A stretch of DNA of 64,000 bases from Icerya purchasi (lineage: Eukaryota; Arthropoda; Insecta; Hemiptera; Monophlebidae): NCBI GenBank assembly GCA_039619475.1, contig CM077115.1, forward strand, positions 516,108,815 through 516,172,814, in the 5' to 3' direction. Numbering within the stretch: the stretch's first letter is position 1; every line of letters starts with the position of its first letter. Made by a program: the position numbers and the translations under genes. Positions 10,302 through 21,005 of this stretch are shown here, one piece after another. The notes below the pieces were generated by a model that was given only the letters and a program-made list of their open reading frames with translations, did not search any database and was not told the origin of the DNA.

Positions 10302-11818
10302 TAGTGAGTAAAAAAAGTATTTACGCAGCATCAATAACGACTGTTGAGTGTAATCAGATGCAAGAAAGTAATGAAATACGTTGCAGATGAATTACTATGA
10401 AAGTTGGAGACAAACGAAAGGTGTATATTTCAACAAAAACATAATACATCCTGGTAACAACAACAAAAATTAAAATTTACGGACAAAAGAAGTATATGCG
10501 CCCCCTACATAAAAAAAAAAGGAAGGAAGGAATCCCGAGTAAAGAAAGGTGCTAAGTACATCTGCATAAGAACTAACATTTCGTGTGGAGGCCTTTAGAA
10601 TCAACAACAGCCTGCAGGCGATGTGACATTCTACCAGCCGGGCCGTAATCTCTGGCGAAATTCCATTCCACGCAGCCGGGAATGTGTGTTAGGGAGTGGA
10701 CTCGTCCGAAATTTTGTGTTTACGAACTTTCAGGCCAACAAAATGCTATAAATTTTCAATTAGATTCAAATCCGCAGATTGCGGTATCTCCGCGGAATTA
10801 CAAAAGCTTTTAACTTTGGATCATTGGCTTCTGGAAACCGATAGGTCTGCTCTAGGCTTAATTTAGTCCGCAGATTGCAGTGCAACACGGCGATAAATAA
10901 CCTCTTTTTCGTCGTAATACCTTCGATAAACGCTAGATTTTCAACCTCTTCGTGAGCCATAAAACCCCATACCATGAGACTGCCTCCACTATGTTTAACT
11001 TTAAGGTCTTACATTTCGGTGCTATGTACTTTTCTTCATCGGCCTAGACGGGTTGAATTTACTCTTGCCCGAAAATATCATGGATTATATCGGGTGATTT
11101 ACGTACTCCTTCGCGAATTGGAGACGTTTAATGTAATTCCTTTCGGACATATGTCTTTCGAGAGGTCCGCACATGAATATCAGCGGCGTGTAAGATATTT
11201 CGTACAATTTGTGGATCAATTACCTGACTCTGTTGTAACTTGTGTGGCTAATAGTACTTGTGAAGGGCAATTTCTGCGATCTCTTGATGTTTACCTCGGA
11301 CTATTAGCCGCTGGGGACAGCCCTTCTACTACCGGGTTCCTTTTTTTAATTTTTCCTGATACCTTTTAATAACTTAGCGCACTTCGGAAAACATAAATTG
11401 CTCTTCTTCGCAATTTCGCGGTAACTTTCGCCGCTTTCGAACATCTCAGTAATTCGCAGAGGTGCTCTGAATGGTATTTGTTGTGTTTTCGTTGCCGCCA
11501 TGCTATACTGTACGTGCTGACAATTGCCTGACAACACTTACGACGTATTTATCATCGTTTCTTCCTTCGATGCGACTTTTCCCCAGCGAGTCCCCTTCTC
11601 ATTATTACCATCTATTGACTGACCGAGTCACACTATGCACGTGTAAATACCAATATACTTTTTTGACACCATAGATGTAGGCATTTTTTCATCGAGAACG
11701 ACGTTGATGTTGGTTTTTGTTGAAATAAACACCTTCGTTCATCTACGATTTACTGGCAACGTGTTTCTATACCGCCATGCGTCTCTGATTATTCTGATAA
11801 TACTTTTTTTGCCCACTG
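10302..11818 (-). mobile_element. Tc1-like DNA transposon, full length but decayed
   Basis: Terminal inverted repeats: the left end TAGTGAGTAAAAAAAGTATT (10,302) matches the right end, which reads CAGTGGGCAAAAAAAGTATT inwards from 11,818, with 3 mismatches. TA dinucleotides lie outside both ends (10,300-10,301 and 11,819-11,820), the Tc1/mariner target duplication. The left TA is the last unit of the TA microsatellite that ends copy 1b, so the insertion used the microsatellite as target. The 1,517-bp length fits a canonical Tc1. The transposase relic runs on the minus strand. Confidence 0.9.
10560..11510 (-). pseudogene. Tc1-family transposase, multiply frameshifted
   Basis: Cut-and-paste transposase relic, read on the minus strand. 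The N-terminal helix-turn-helix (about 11,500-11,350) reads RITEMFESGESYREIAKKSN. A middle region with scattered matches leads to KVKHSGGSLMVWGFMA (about 11,005-10,955), the hallmark of Tc1 transposases after the first catalytic Asp. Then FIEGITTKKRLF and a NDPKLKAFV block (usually QQDNDPKHKA, second catalytic Asp) appear at about 10,910-10,800, and the third-Asp region is recognisable as ADLNLIENL (usually SPDLNPIENLW). Stops and frameshifts occur throughout, so no active protein is possible. Confidence 0.85.
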
Positions 11819-11820
11819 TA

Positions 11821-12062
11821 TATGTAAAAACCATCGATTTATCGCATCGTGCTGGATCAATCAAGCTTTATCACGTTAAGCCATTTCCAGAGTGTATCTT
11901 TACATATCGCCTACTGGCTCTTGGTGTGCTACAACAGGTACCAATGTACACTGTTAATTATCTAATTTTTCGGCTGGTTTTGAATTATCATCAGAAATTA
12001 ATATACGGATTTTTCCGTTGTTTATTTAATTTATTAAACAAAGAAATTTTTCTTCACTTGTC
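11821..12062. other. Spacer between Tc1 and TTAA element
   Basis: About 240 bp of unique-looking sequence with no motif recognised; it separates two independently inserted DNA transposons. Confidence 0.4.
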
Positions 12063-12066
12063 TTAA

Positions 12067-13709
12067 GGGGGGGGGGTAAAGTTTTTAAACTTTTTTTTTG
12101 CATTTTTTTTTCATTTGCTTATATGAATGTACAACATTTCAAGATAATTGTGTCAAAATTTGAAGTCGATCGCAACAAAACTAACGGACCTATAGAGTTT
12201 TGAGTGAGCGGTGCTTCGCTCCGGTTTTGCGTACCTACTGGGCAGCTACGTAGCGCGGCTACCTGGCAGCTGTTTCGTGCTCTTTTGAACTTCGTATGTT
12301 CTAGTTTCGCTGTGATTGTATATTTATCATTAGTAAAATGCCGAAGAAAATTAGCAGAGAAGATCGCAAGATTACCAGTTCCAGATTAGATCGATCAAAA
12401 AAAAGTAATACGTCCACAGAAACGCAAGACAGACGATGTCAAAGCAAAAGGTACATCGTCCAAAAAAAAAAAAAAAAAAAAAAAACTTAAATACTTTTGT
12501 GCCATTTGGGCTACCTACTACCATTACTGTTCGATGGACGAGAAACCGCAGCACAACAAATTCTCGAGCGGCCAAGACTCGTGGTGTGAATGGCAGAGAA
12601 AGCTGCAGCTGTAAATGTCCTGAAGTAATTCAAACACAGTTACACTGCACTTCCGAGTGACGTTTCTGAAGCAATTAAACCGAGATATATGAAGACTTGA
12701 GTAAGGGGGCACTTCTGCAGCGATATCTTGGAGGATTCACTCAAAACAACAGTGAGAGTTTGAATCAACTTATTTGGAAAATTACCTCAAAATCACTGAG
12801 TGGTACCTCAACTGTTGTTGAAATCACAGCTCATGTGGCTTCGTGTATGTTGAATGAGGGCTGTTTTGCTTTGCTCTCATTTATGTAAGAGACAAACATC
12901 AGTACAGGGTCAAGTTCTCATGAATGGACAGGCATGGTAGATTGAACGAGCATAAACAGAGTGGAGCAACAAGCTGCACTTGAAAGTAAAGAAGGCGGAA
13001 TTCTACGTCGACAAGAGTAAAAAGCTGCCGTAGATTTTACAGCTGAAAGCCGTGAGCTTTATGGGCTTAGCATCGAGATGACTCTGAATAAGTATATTAG
13101 AAGAAACACTCGCGTACTGATGTTTAAGTCAAATATCTTTTTGTACACAAAACTTTAAAGCCTTTTTCTCGCACTTGACATTTTTAAAGTCCGTGGACAC
13201 TGTAACTCGAAAACTAATGCACCGATTCTTTTGAAATTTTGTACAGTGTTTCTGCACATCAATTACGAGGTAACGCTGGGAGGGTTTTTTTTTTTTAATT
13301 ATTACTTATTTTGCAATAAAAAAATTGTCGATTTTGTTAGGCGAAAATCGCGTTTTTGACTTTCAAGTGTTAACAAAAATTAAAAAATCCAAAAAAAAAA
13401 AAAAAATCCTCCCAGCGTTACCTTAAGAAAATGATTAACTAGCAGTAGCATTTTGATTTTTTTGATTTCAGATGACCAGTGGTGAGATATAGTGTCCACC
13501 GCAAAACAACTTTTTTTTGAGGCTTCTTTGAAGATTTGCTGCTAACGGCTTATTTTTCAATATTTCTTATTTAAAATTCCAGAAAATATTGTTCAAATGT
13601 TACTTTATTGTATTACACTTAATAAAAAATATTTGCATTCACTGGAGCATAAAGAAAAATTATTGAAAATGAGCCTTTTTTTACCGAAATTAACTTTACC
13701 CACCCCCCC
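12067..13709. mobile_element. TTAA-flanked DNA transposon with G-run termini (Kolobok-like)
   Basis: TTAA lies immediately outside both ends (12,063-12,066 and 13,710-13,713). The termini are inverted: the left end starts GGGGGGGGGGTAAAGTT and the right end, read inwards, starts GGGGGGGTGGGTAAAGTT. TTAA duplication together with purine/G-rich termini is the published signature of the Kolobok superfamily; piggyBac also uses TTAA, but its ends begin with C. The 1,643-bp size, short decayed coding region and A/T-rich remainder suggest an internally deleted, non-autonomous copy. An inner inverted pair GGTAACGCTGGGAGG lies at about 13,270 and 13,424. Confidence 0.75.
12327..13130 (+). pseudogene. 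Transposase-like relic inside the TTAA element
   Basis: Plus-strand fragments only. A start MPKKISREDRK lies at about 12,337. The most informative frame, 12,697-12,888, reads GGFTQNNSESLNQLIW then VVEITAHVASCMLNEG. The G-x-TQNNNES-N-x-IW pattern with a following E-x-A helix is familiar to me from arthropod and cnidarian proteins annotated as Mutator-like or uncharacterised transposases. A degenerate tail near 12,960-13,090 has a Glu/Ser/Arg-rich stretch ending near YGL, also like the C-terminus of those proteins. Recognition is from memory, so the link to the TTAA ends is an inference. Confidence 0.5.
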
Positions 13710-13713
13710 TTAA

Positions 13714-15175
13714 AACCTTTTCAACAAAATATGTAGGCATCTTTACTTTAAAAATAGGTCCGTAGGAAAATGTCTACAAAAATGCCGTTTACATCTGCTG
13801 TTGCGAAAAATTTTCGAGCATTATCTCAACGAATCGAATCTACCCTAGCACATCCTCGATCGACTACTTTTCCTAATTCGCCTTTTTAGACTAGATCTCG
13901 CCAAAATTTTCTATGAAATTTCCAGTGGTGTTTCTCTTCTCGCGTATAAATGTCAGAAATTCAGTTCGAAAACATGCGACTTTATAAGTCTTATTTATTT
14001 CAAAAACTTTGTATTTATTTATAATTATTAACAAAAATTAATTATAAAAATTAATTTTTCTATAAATATTGCTCTGATTTTTTACATTCCAAGAATGGCT
14101 ATACTTAATTCCCCGTTTTAAGTGTGGAATTTTTTTTACTAATTTACGAAAACTAAGAATCTGTGTAAATTATTAACCGTAGATAATTCAACCGTCAACA
14201 ATTTAAATAATTTGCCACATATTTATGTAAATATGTGTGTGTAAACTCGTAAATTAAAATTTCGATATTTACAAAAATCATTAATAAAGTTCGAATGTGT
14301 TTAAACGATGGCAAAAAAATAGTATGTAAACAACAAAAATGAAATAGATTTATAGTACGGAATTTTTGTTTTATTGCAAGTTAAAACAAAAATTTAAGTA
14401 TCGTATATGTTTAAATCGCATTCGCATTTTCTAAATTATCGATACACAGTGACTAAATAAATCGGATAGTTTCTAGTTGATAAAAATTTTAACTTTTAAG
14501 TAAATGACATAAAATGAAAGGTCATCATCGTATGCGCCATTATTAATTACCTACCTCGCTCATCAAGTGGAAGCTGAGACGGGAATCGAAATAGTTTTTA
14601 GTATATTATTTTTATATAGTTTTTAAATAAAGATACTCGGTCTTAACTCGTTGTTGAGAAAAGTTTATTTAAAATTAAAAACTCAGCTATTTACTTTTAA
14701 AAATTTTCGACTCTCCTCTCTATGCGCCACTTTGAACCGTTTGTAATATTTTATTATAATTTTTAACGGTATTAAATTTTAATCGTTTTTAAATCAAATT
14801 CATACAAATGTGTAATTATTAAAATTTACCAATAAAAATTGTGTGAAATTTTTTAAGTACTCCGTAATGAAAGAATACGAATTTTACTATGAACCTTAAG
14901 AATTTTCAGTTACTTCGCGATAGTTGTTGCGATTTTTATTAAATATTTAATCGGTTTTAAACTTTAAAATTTTTTTCACGGGACCACGGTTAAACTGATC
15001 ACGTAATTACTATTTGATCAGTCTGATTGCGACGACAGATGCGCTAACAGAATTAATGAGAGTTTCTACGAAACTCGAAATATGACCACTTCGGAATTCA
15101 AAATTGTAAAAGATGTGCGTCTTAATCACGCGATATTAGGTGTTATCAAGAGGCCAATGTTTTGATGGAGCCCAG
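13714..15175. other. AT-rich sequence, nothing recognised
   Basis: About 1.46 kb, very AT-rich from 13,980 to 14,960, without coding motifs, terminal repeats or target duplications that I could see. Confidence 0.45.
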
Positions 15176-15179
15176 TGAA

Positions 15180-15545
15180 CGTTCTTCTTCTTCGATCGTA
15201 GGTGACCTTATTAAAAAAATCTTTCGTATGCAAGGTGAACTAATTGTTCGGTATTCATCCGCGACCATGCCCCTTGATGTTGCAGATCCATGAGCGTCTC
15301 CTTCGTCCGACCTTCCTTTTGCCCGATATTTTTCCTAATAATATTATCTGCAACAGCGAGTATTCACGCATGAAATGGCCAAAGTTCTTCCTGTCTTCTT
15401 TTATCATACCTCTTATTAGTTATCCTTATTTTCCATCATCTGCAGCACTTCCTGATTCGTCTTCTTTGCTGTCCATGGGATTCTACCTGGTCATAAATCA
15501 AGTTTTCAAAGTAAAACCTGTCAGAAAACCTCACGCTTTATTTGC
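15180..15545 (-). pseudogene. Reverse-transcriptase C-terminal relic (RTE-like)
   Basis: Minus strand at about 15,395-15,260 encodes KNFGHFMREYSLLQIILLGK then ISGKRKVGRRRRSWICNIK. This is the K-x-FGH-V/F-MR ... GK-GKR-GR-R-R-W-x-x-I signature that closes many endonuclease/reverse-transcriptase LINE proteins. After a frameshift, MNTEQLVHLAYERF continues the usual terminal helix. A GAA-rich tail lies at about 15,183-15,197. The polymerase core is absent. The long open frame on the opposite strand (15,244-15,666) is the shadow of this relic. Confidence 0.8.
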
Positions 15546-15667
15546 CCATCAACTTTCGCAGTGTTCAAAATATGATCAAGTAAGTACAAACGGCGGTACG
15601 TTCACCGAGGCAAACTTTGTTTACTTTTATAAAAGGATCATCACCGAAACGTTCGGATTGTTTTAAA

Positions 15668-16335
15668 GATCTTCACCGCGCAGCAAAAGTAAATAATAGG
15701 AACGTAAAACCCGCTGAACCGAAAAAAATTTTGCCCCATCCGTTTGTGTCTTCGTATCGATTATGAAGTTCCGGTGTCATTTTTAGATCAAATTCGGGAA
15801 CATATTAAGAACAAATGCAACCATTCGGATTTTTAAAAAACTTGATTTCCCTTTTTTTTTTCTCAAAAAATTCGATTGTCATCTTTTTGCAATAGAATTA
15901 AATGCCGTGTTTCAGAGTAATGTCGAAGTATTAGTTACAGATTTACTAAAAAGCAAAGAATAAATAGTTTTTTTTGGAATCAAGAAGTTTCGTTTTAAAT
16001 TTAAAAGCATCCCATGTCTTCTTCCGAAACTAAAAAACTTACCCAGAATAGAGTTGCCGAAAGGGGCGTTTTTTTGAAATCCGGAATGTCTAAAAAATTC
16101 ACGCTCGTGAAATAATCGCGCGCTTGCATTAAAAAAACCTGTAGGGTCAGAGCAAAGTAGGTCGCGTAAAATGCCCATAACTTGGACAATCTTTAAGTTA
16201 CAGATTTCAAATTGGCCTCATTTTGTAGCGAAAAGATTGATCTGGATGCCAATATATTCGCCAAGTCGATGCGGTCTAGCGTTGGTCTCTGTCTTTATGA
16301 GACAACCTATGTACATTATGTTTAAGTCTACGATG
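15668..16335. other. Unannotated sequence
   Basis: About 670 bp with open frames on the minus strand at 15,912-16,189 but no recognisable motif. It lies between two reverse-transcriptase relics and may be eroded transposon flank. Confidence 0.35.
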
Positions 16336-16339
16336 TTTG

Positions 16340-16430
16340 TACTTGGTATATATAGTGCATCATCATCATCATCATATCCTCAACCATTCGGTTGGTGGAC
16401 AACCTATTCTCACTGCATAGTTGTCTGGAA
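16340..16430 (-). pseudogene. 3' end of the GAT-tailed RTE-like element
   Basis: On the minus strand the sequence runs GTTGTCCACCAACCGAATGG, then TTGAGGATATGATGATGATG. It parallels the 3' terminus of the plus-strand relic at 6,590-6,640 (coding ...HQPLG-stop versus ...HQPNG-stop, then a GAT repeat). This is a very short 5'-truncated copy. Confidence 0.65.
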
Positions 16431-16479
16431 TCATCAATACAACTAATTAATACATTCTCATACGCATTTAACGCAGAAC

Positions 16480-17000
16480 TTAGTACTTGCATTTAGAACA
16501 TAATCCCTGATTCGCGGTGATTCTAAAATGTCAATACTCTTATGTGTTCCAAGAATACGTCGTAAGCTTCGATTTTGGATTAGCTATATGTTTGCTAAAA
16601 GTAAGTTTGCTGTCTAATGTCAAGCGAAGATACTTGATATGATTAGACCAGGGGCAATGTCAGTTCCAGAAATAATTAATTTTCTTGGCAATTGCCCGCG
16701 GGTGAATAATATAGTTTGAGTCTTTGATGGATTAATACTGATCTGTCAATTTTGGTAAATAAAATGCGTGTCGAGGCTCTCTGAAGCCCGTTATTTATAA
16801 TAATAGGTATGTCTATAGGAACTACAATTGAGGGCAACATCGTCAGCTTACATTTCAGTGTTAGAAATTTTTGAAAAATCGCTGAGATACAATATAAAGA
16901 GGAAGGGCCCAACTACCTTGCGGTACGCCTGCAAGGACAGTTTTCCTTGTGGATTGATTGTTATTAGGAGTTACGTAAAACAGTCTGTTGTTAAGGTAGT
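16480..17000 (-). pseudogene. Jockey-clade-like reverse-transcriptase relic
   Basis: The minus strand around 16,940-16,880 reads TVLAGVPQGSWALPLYI, the AGVPQGS-x-LxPxLYxIY box of Jockey-type reverse transcriptases. Further 3', at about 16,645-16,565, it reads NHIKYLRLTLDSKLTFSKHI, matching the V-KYLGVTLDxKLTFxxHI motif downstream of the catalytic Asp pair. The stretch between them should hold the YADD/FADD box but is scrambled. Stops interrupt all frames. Family level is confident; the copy is clearly dead. Confidence 0.82.
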
Positions 17001-17520
17001 TTGTAATTATTTCAATAGAACCAAAGACTTCAGTTATAGCAAATGTAAAAACGTTGCGGAGTTTTACGAAGAAAGATGAACTGGATAAGGAAAGGCTTAG
17101 AGTGCATGCTCCACAGAGCCTTATGAAAACGAAACTAATTTCGGTAACTGACGTGAATGTTTCCTCGGGGAGAAAATGAAATCGTTTGAAAAATGTTATC
17201 ACAAAAATAAGCGTACAGATCATATTAACTACGGCAGCAGCAAATGTACCGACGAACATTATCAGCGTTTGGACGTAGCAAAAAAGTTGTTCAAGATGAA
17301 CCCAACCAGCAGACTAAACTAAGCCGCGATTTCATACTGCCACACGAAATTATTTAAACCGTTTAGATATGTAAATAAATTACTTTTCCTTCGACTTTTT
17401 CTGTTTTTTTTTGGCTTGATATTCTAACCTTTCAGCCAGTTTATATGTTAAATATAATATTCAAATCTTGGAGTGTTCAATATTGCATTTCTTAAGGAGT
17501 ATTGATTAAGTTGTTTACAT
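17001..17520. other. Unannotated sequence between LINE relics
   Basis: About 500 bp. A minus-strand open frame at 17,259-16,861 continues upstream of the Jockey-type relic, but its first half (17,259-17,000) has no motif I recognise; it may be eroded palm domain. Confidence 0.35.
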
Positions 17521-17522
17521 GC

Positions 17523-17888
17523 TTAATGGATATTTGTAAGAATGGATACTGTATTTATCGGGGTAGCCTGTGATATTCCCGAGTTGATTAATAAGTTCTT
17601 CTCGTTGTTTTTCGACACATTGCCATAGGAAAGATGATTAAAATTTTCCTTATAGTCTTTATTACAATATTGGCATTTATCCGATTCAAAAATGTTCACT
17701 TTCTTTAGTTCTGGTATGTGTCCTGTTCTAAGCCGTACGATTTGCTTTATGCAATTGCTAGGTGCTAGATAGGTTCTCCTTGACTTGTAGGTACCACTAT
17801 GGGGGTTTCTGATACTTTTTGTATATTGAAATAATATTTTCCGCGATTTATTCTGTTCAAAATTAATTTTTTGTTTATTTGTTGCCAT
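17523..17888 (-). pseudogene. Non-LTR element C-terminal Cys/His domain relic
   Basis: A 121-codon open minus-strand frame. Residues near the middle read QIVRLRTGHIPELKK, followed by CQYCNKDYKENFNHL. This is the I-x-RLRTGH ... C-x2-C ... H-L layout that ends the second ORF of RNase H- or Jockey-type LINEs, although the final Cys (HLLxEC) is replaced. It is more Lys/Asn-rich than LINE-P and distinct from LINE-Q, so it probably represents a third family. The frame is open but lacks reverse transcriptase and RNase H. Confidence 0.65.
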
Positions 17889-18048
17889 ATTTTTATCTGT
17901 CCAATGGTATTTTATTTGTTCGTATTTCCGGTGACTTTCCTCGTTAGGGTATCAACGAATTCATATTTCTATTCCACTCTATCTTAGTATCCATTTGAGT
18001 ACCACGTGATTATTGTGATTTTCTTTTGCAGATTCTATTTTCCTTTTT

Positions 18049-18103
18049 ATCTTCAATTAGTACCTTCAATTAGTATCTTCAATTAGTACCTTCAATTAGT
18101 ATA
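18049..18103. repeat. Tandem 14-bp repeat
   Basis: Four near-identical copies of CTTCAATTAGTAYC/T in direct orientation, directly left of the mariner insertion. Confidence 0.85.
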
Positions 18104-18131
18104 TTACTGTCGGTTGTGTCATTTGTTTCTA

Positions 18132-19446
18132 CGAGGGTGGTTCAAATATAAAACGGAATTTCGTCATAAAAATTTTTATTTTATACTTACAGTGCTCATA
18201 TTTTTTACAATTTTTCGAGATAATCCCCCTCGCACGCTACGCACTTTTCCACCTCTCCGGCAATTTTTTTATTCCTTTTTCGTAAAAATCTCGCGGCTTG
18301 TCACATAGCCATTTACGCACGAACGATTCCACCTCATCGTTGCTGTCGAAACGTTGTCCACCAAGTGCTTCTTTCAACGGGCCAAACAAATAATAATCAC
18401 AAGGCGGCGACAAATCTGGACTGTAAGGAGGATGTTCAAGTGTTTCCCAGCCCAATTCGGCCGATGTCTCCATCGTGAGCCGAGCGGTATGTGGCCGCCT
18501 GGCGTTGTCTTGAAGCAGTATCGCACTACGGATCGGAATTTCGCGCCTTTTTGTTCGATAGGCCGGTTTGACTGTGTTTTTTAGGAGGTTACTGTAATAC
18601 TGCGCCGCCGTCACAGTACGTTGTTCAGTTAGGAAATCGACTGCGATCACTCCCAAAACACGGTACACAACACCTTCCCAGCTGACTGTGTAACCTTCTT
18701 CGCTTTGACTGGCGCTCCCTCTTTTTTCTTCCGCCACTCCATAGACGAGCGTTTACTCTCCGGCATATAGAGTAGTGTACCCAAGTTTCGTCCGTGGTGA
18801 ATATTCGCCGCAATAAATTCTCTCCTTCCTCTTCATATCGCTGCTGCAGGAGACGCGTACAAACTTCCCAACGAGTGAATTTCTGTTCAAAATTCAGAAG
18901 TCTTGGCACCCATCTGGCTGCAATTTTGCGATAACCTAGCCGATCATGAATTATTGTCTCAATACTACCTATGCTGATGCCCAATTCGTCGGTCATATCG
19001 CGTACACGGACGCGTCGGTCAGCCAAAATGAGTTGTTCGCGATGGCTTTGACGTGTTCATCTGTAATGCTGGTTTTTGGGCGCCGCCGCGCATGTGCTAT
19101 GTTTGACACCACTTCACGTCCTTTTCGAAACGCGGAACACCACTCGTACACTGGAGTTTTGTAGAGACACTCATCGCCGAACTGTTCGCGTAATTTTCGG
19201 TAAATTTCCACGGATTTTACGTCGTCTTTGACTAAAAAACGAATAATGATGCGTTGCGCAACAGACGACACTGGTACTTCTTTTTCACTCATGGCTCTAA
19301 CTACACTAAAAAGTGAGCTTACGCGGTTCTAATTGCTCTACACGCTTCGTAACAAACCGGTCTAACTGCCAGTGCAACCACTTTTTCCACAATAAATTTT
19401 TCGCGCGTTTATTTAAAAATTCCGGTTTATATTTGAACCACCCTCG
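18132..19446 (-). mobile_element. mariner-like element, structurally complete
   Basis: A 1,315-bp unit with 30-bp terminal inverted repeats. Both ends begin CGAGGGTGGTTCAAATATAA and differ at one position in 30 (A versus C near position 22). TA lies immediately outside each end (18,130-18,131 and 19,447-19,448), the mariner target duplication. The length is typical for a full mariner. The near-perfect terminal repeats indicate a fairly young insertion, although the transposase frame is broken. Confidence 0.95.
18237..19292 (-). pseudogene. mariner transposase (DD34D type) broken by frameshifts
   Basis: The minus strand encodes the whole protein in three overlapping frames. The first, from ATG at 19,292, holds the paired helix-turn-helix DNA-binding region (VKSVEIYRKLREQFGDECLY; ARRRPKTSITDEHVKAI). 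The second, 19,026-18,625, holds RVRDMTDELGISIGSIETII and the first catalytic Asp in TTDETWVHY. The third, 18,737-18,237, holds the second Asp in LLQDNARRPHTA and the third in HPPYSPDLSPPCDYYLFGPL, where an extra Pro disturbs the usual YSPDLSPCDYHLF. About 345 residues were expected; at least two indels separate the frames. All catalytic Asps are recognisable, so it is a recent pseudogene. Confidence 0.93.
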
Positions 19447-19649
19447 TACTATCTTTTTCATCCGATTATCTGCATTCATTTTTCGATTCCTCCCAAACCT
19501 GTTGCCGTAGATCGAAATTTTTACAAAATCTGAACTTTCCACAATCTTCACTAACACTGCTACAAGAAATCCGATGGAATCAGTGCAGCCTCATTCTGTT
19601 CGCTTTAAATTTCATTTATACTACTCTCTTTCTGTTCAATCTTTCGTGC

Positions 19650-20375
19650 CGAGTTCGTCCTTCTCTTTGTCAGATCTTTACTTATTTTTAACAATATTCT
19701 TATTTTTCCTGATTCTCAGAGCACGCTGTAGGCTATCGCATCTCCCATTCTACTGATATCTTTTTTTTTAATACGAAATTCAAGATCTCTTTTTTTTTCT
19801 TCTTTTCACTTAATCCAGATCGATCTTAAACACATTCTTGTGTCACACTCCGGGATCGAAAGAAAATTAGCTTGGTTATCCTATTATTTATTTTATTTTT
19901 TTCTAGAGGTTTCTTCTTCTGTATTCTCATATCCATTAGTATTATTGATCTGTCTATAGGTGCTCATTCGTAATTTTAGTTTAACTCTTACTCCTTATTC
20001 TCTAACATTCCATTTACTTTTATCTATTTTCAGTCTTCCTTTCTATTGCTGCTTTCTTAACTTTCTATACGTCACTCTAATCTCTATGTAATATGTTCCC
20101 GCCTTGAGTTTGTTCCCTTTTTTCCGTTTTTCTCTCGGCCCTTCTCTATATCGTCCTTTACAACACACTTTCAACAATCACAATGTGTTTTTGAATGCTC
20201 ATCGCTTTCAGTTGAACAAACTTCTTTTTACTGCTACTCTCTCTATATCGTTTCATTTTCTTTCTCCCTTTCTTTCGCTTGTATTATCCAAGCTCTTGAT
20301 TTATTTTCGTCGGCTATCCTTCGCCTCTTTTCCCGGTTCTTGAGCCAAAGTCCATGTAAACGAACCCCCAAAGAA
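19650..20375 (+). pseudogene. LINE-P copy E: RNase H to 3' end
   Basis: The plus strand at about 19,705-19,760 encodes LIFPDSQSTL then AIASPILLIS (RNase H first-Asp strand, compare LIISDSKGVLQAL). VSHSGIERKLAWL, the degraded VPSHSGIxGN motif, lies at about 19,840-19,875. From 19,850 to 20,345 it is near-collinear with the minus-strand copy at 1,000-1,540. The 3' flank GAGCCAAAGTCCATG at about 20,343-20,357 matches the 3' UTR of other copies (GGGCCAATGTCCACG). No poly(A) directly follows; T-rich runs lie about 60 bp further on. Confidence 0.72.
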
Positions 20376-20379
20376 CAAA

Positions 20380-20945
20380 AGCGCAAGAAGGATACTTTTA
20401 TAATAAAAATAATATAAAAGTAATTTTACCTTTTTTTTTTCTTTTTTTTTTTTTCTGGTGGATTGGGCCTAGAACCACTTGAATGGATTATGTTAGAAAT
20501 TAAAATTCTGGGGCGATAGGAGATGAAAAATCTAGTGGCGCACTGTACACAGTTAACATCTTATATATTCAAATTATTTTACCACATGCGTGTCTGTGTT
20601 TTAAGGTTAATTATCTGTATCTGTGTTGTTAGGTGTTTTTGTTTTTCATAAAACTCGTTTCCGATTTACCAAATTATAATGAATTTTACTTGTCGCAAAC
20701 TTTATGTATACGTATGAGAGAATGTTTGCTCCCTGCCAATTTCCATCAGTTCGTAATTTTATTTTTTGAGCAATACATGGGAAAAAGCCAACTCTGGATT
20801 TAGATAACGGCTAATCATAAGTTTTTTCCATTTTTGTCTATAGCTTTTCCAATACGCAAAATAGCCAAAACCTATATTACAGAATCGATTTTTCCACCAT
20901 GCCAATTAAACGTCTTATAAATATTTTTCTGCCGTAAACAGTACT
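20380..20945. other. AT-rich spacer
   Basis: No gene or repeat structure recognised. T runs occur at about 20,431-20,455. Confidence 0.4.
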
Positions 20946-21005
20946 ATATTATAAATGTAAAAAATTTATAAAAATGACCGTTAACATTACTGATGTTATA
21001 TTTTT

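Noticed and set aside
10974..11369. A 131-codon plus-strand open frame
   Set aside because: It is antisense to the Tc1 transposase relic, whose motifs (KVKHSGGSLMVWGFM) are on the minus strand.
15244..15666. A 140-codon plus-strand open frame, among the longest in the window
   Set aside because: It is the antisense shadow of the reverse-transcriptase tail (KNFGHFMREYSLLQ...) on the minus strand, which has the recognisable motifs.
18354..18584. Plus-strand frames over the mariner element
   Set aside because: They are shadows of the minus-strand transposase.
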